DNA from: Bacteroidia bacterium
GTDB lineage: Bacteria > Bacteroidota > Bacteroidia > Bacteroidales > UBA12481
Assembly: GCA_026391235.1 (NCBI GenBank)
Contig: JAPLDV010000139.1
Location: 1-6,296 of the forward strand
DNA: 6,296 nt
Direction of reading: 5' to 3'
The translations under genes were made by a program, and so were the position numbers. Under the pieces are notes generated by a model. It searched no databases and was not told the DNA's origin. It saw only the letters and a program-made list of their open reading frames with translations. Shown in pieces: positions 5,651 through 6,296 of the stretch (position 1 is the stretch's first letter; each line of letters opens with the position of its first letter).

Positions 5651-5841
5651 TCTTTGAGCTCCTCATAATCCACATACTCCCCCTCATCCTTTTCAATTAT
5701 TTTGGTTTGTTTAGGTGCCGGAGCCGGCTCCGTAAAGTCATCTTTCGGAACCGATCGAGATCTCATCGTAAAGACCGTGATATTGCGGATAAACCTGAAT
5801 ATCAGGTATATCAATAATATTACTAAAAATATTCTGATCAT
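5647..5841 (-). CDS. Small membrane protein, DUF4834-like
   Basis: This 64-residue protein has one N-terminal membrane segment (IRIFLVILLIYLIFRFI, residues 2-18). A basic stretch (19-31), a Pro/Ala-rich linker (FTEPAPAPK) and an acidic C-terminus DEGEYVDYEELKD (52-64) follow. The single segment plus the DEGEYVDYEE tail matches the DUF4834 family, which I know from Bacteroidota; its function is unknown. Positive charges after the segment suggest that the tail is cytoplasmic. The start ATG at 5841 lies 3 nt after the stop of the upstream propeller-like gene, so the two are probably cotranscribed. No Shine-Dalgarno sequence is visible. The stop codon lies in the octamer array. Confidence 0.8.
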   Translation of the reverse strand: MIRIFLVILLIYLIFRFIRNITVFTMRSRSVPKDDFTEPAPAPKQTKIIEKDEGEYVDYEELKD

Positions 5842-5844
5842 AAG

Positions 5845-6296
5845 CTATTTGATTGCATAGTTATACAGATAAGCTTCATCGCTGCCTACCAGGAGGCTTT
5901 GATAAGCAGAAGTTTTATCGAGGCTACCTATCGTGAAAGATGTTTGCCCGTTCAAGGGGAACCCGTTATACAATGCTCCATCTCCATTATACAGGAGGAT
6001 TTCCATTTTGGATGGAACAGTCAGGCCAATCTTTTTCAATTTATCGGTTAACAAATAGAAACCAGGCGGGCCGCTAATCATTCCGTCGAATTTGCGCGAG
6101 GTCAGCTTTTCGCCCGACTGGCGGTAAATTTCAAGTTTATTGCGGTCGATGAAAACAAATTCGCTCAATCCATCCTTATTAACATCTTCAACACAAAAGT
6201 AGTGGTCGGGACTAAATTCCCCGAATTTCTTCGATTCGGTTGTTCCATCCATTAAAATAGTATAAACAGTGCCATCGATATCAGTTAACAGGAACC
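5845..6296 (-). CDS. C-terminal part of a beta-propeller-like (FG-GAP/VCBS-type) protein, partial
   Basis: The reading frame is open through the right edge of the window; 149 residues are visible and the gene starts outside. Visible sequence upstream of the internal Met at 6252 continues the pattern (FLLTDIDGTVYTIL), so that Met is not the true start. Repeating units alternate short beta-strand-like stretches with turns such as DIDGTVY, DVNKDGLSEFVF, RQSGEKL and NGDGALYNGFP, as in FG-GAP/VCBS or WD-like propeller blades. DVNKDGLSE is a typical calcium-loop-like DxNxDGxxE motif. Members are usually exported or periplasmic, but the signal region is not in the window. The last residues (VGSDEAYLYNYAIK) look like a closing blade. 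No specific function can be given. It precedes the DUF4834-like gene by 3 nt. Confidence 0.75.
   Translation of the reverse strand, partial: FLLTDIDGTVYTILMDGTTESKKFGEFSPDHYFCVEDVNKDGLSEFVFIDRNKLEIYRQSGEKLTSRKFDGMISGPPGFYLLTDKLKKIGLTVPSKMEILLYNGDGALYNGFPLNGQTSFTIGSLDKTSAYQSLLVGSDEAYLYNYAIK

Overview
The window looks like chromosomal DNA of a member of the Bacteroidota, probably Bacteroidales-like. The evidence is a fused ResB-CcsA cytochrome c synthase, a DUF4834-type small membrane protein, the end of a FISUMP-type surface protein, a DUF2461 protein, A/T-rich gene starts without clear Shine-Dalgarno sequences, and period-7/8 microsatellites between genes. These assignments come from recognising protein motifs by eye; no database search was run.

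Layout, left to right. Positions 1-48 hold the last codons of a + strand protein ending like a FISUMP domain. Positions 47-718 are a compact unit: a left array of RGGTRTC heptamers, a + strand gene for a four-helix-bundle protein (23S rRNA intervening-sequence family), and a right array of the reverse-complement heptamer GAYACCY. From 722 onward every gene is on the minus strand: ccsA/ccsBA (722-3343), a DUF2461 protein (3424-4077), a Cu/Zn-type efflux permease with a C-terminal heavy-metal domain (4248-5525), a DUF4834-like protein (5647-5841), and the C-terminal part of a beta-propeller-like protein that runs off the right edge (5845-6296). Transcription therefore runs right to left from 6296 to 722 and meets the + strand FISUMP gene at the 47-718 element.

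The known functions fit envelope and metal biology. CcsBA attaches haem to exported c-type cytochromes, and the permease is predicted to export Cu/Zn-type metals. The DUF genes have no assigned role. The last two genes at the right are 3 nt apart and probably cotranscribed; the others are separated by 80-170 nt, and two of those gaps hold short repeats.

The most interesting feature is the repeat architecture. Four repeat tracts of three sequence families (RGGTRTC/GAYACCY, ACTGCCT, and CTCAC/CTAAC followed by ATTAGCAT) each begin at or within 3 nt of the stop codon of the gene transcribed into them. In each, the heptamer part is G-rich in the sense of the incoming transcript. One pair of arrays is inverted around the four-helix-bundle gene and could form a long RNA stem, an arrangement reminiscent of rRNA intervening sequences but located between ordinary genes. 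A second oddity is an apparently in-frame loss of roughly 40-50 residues from the membrane core of CcsA.
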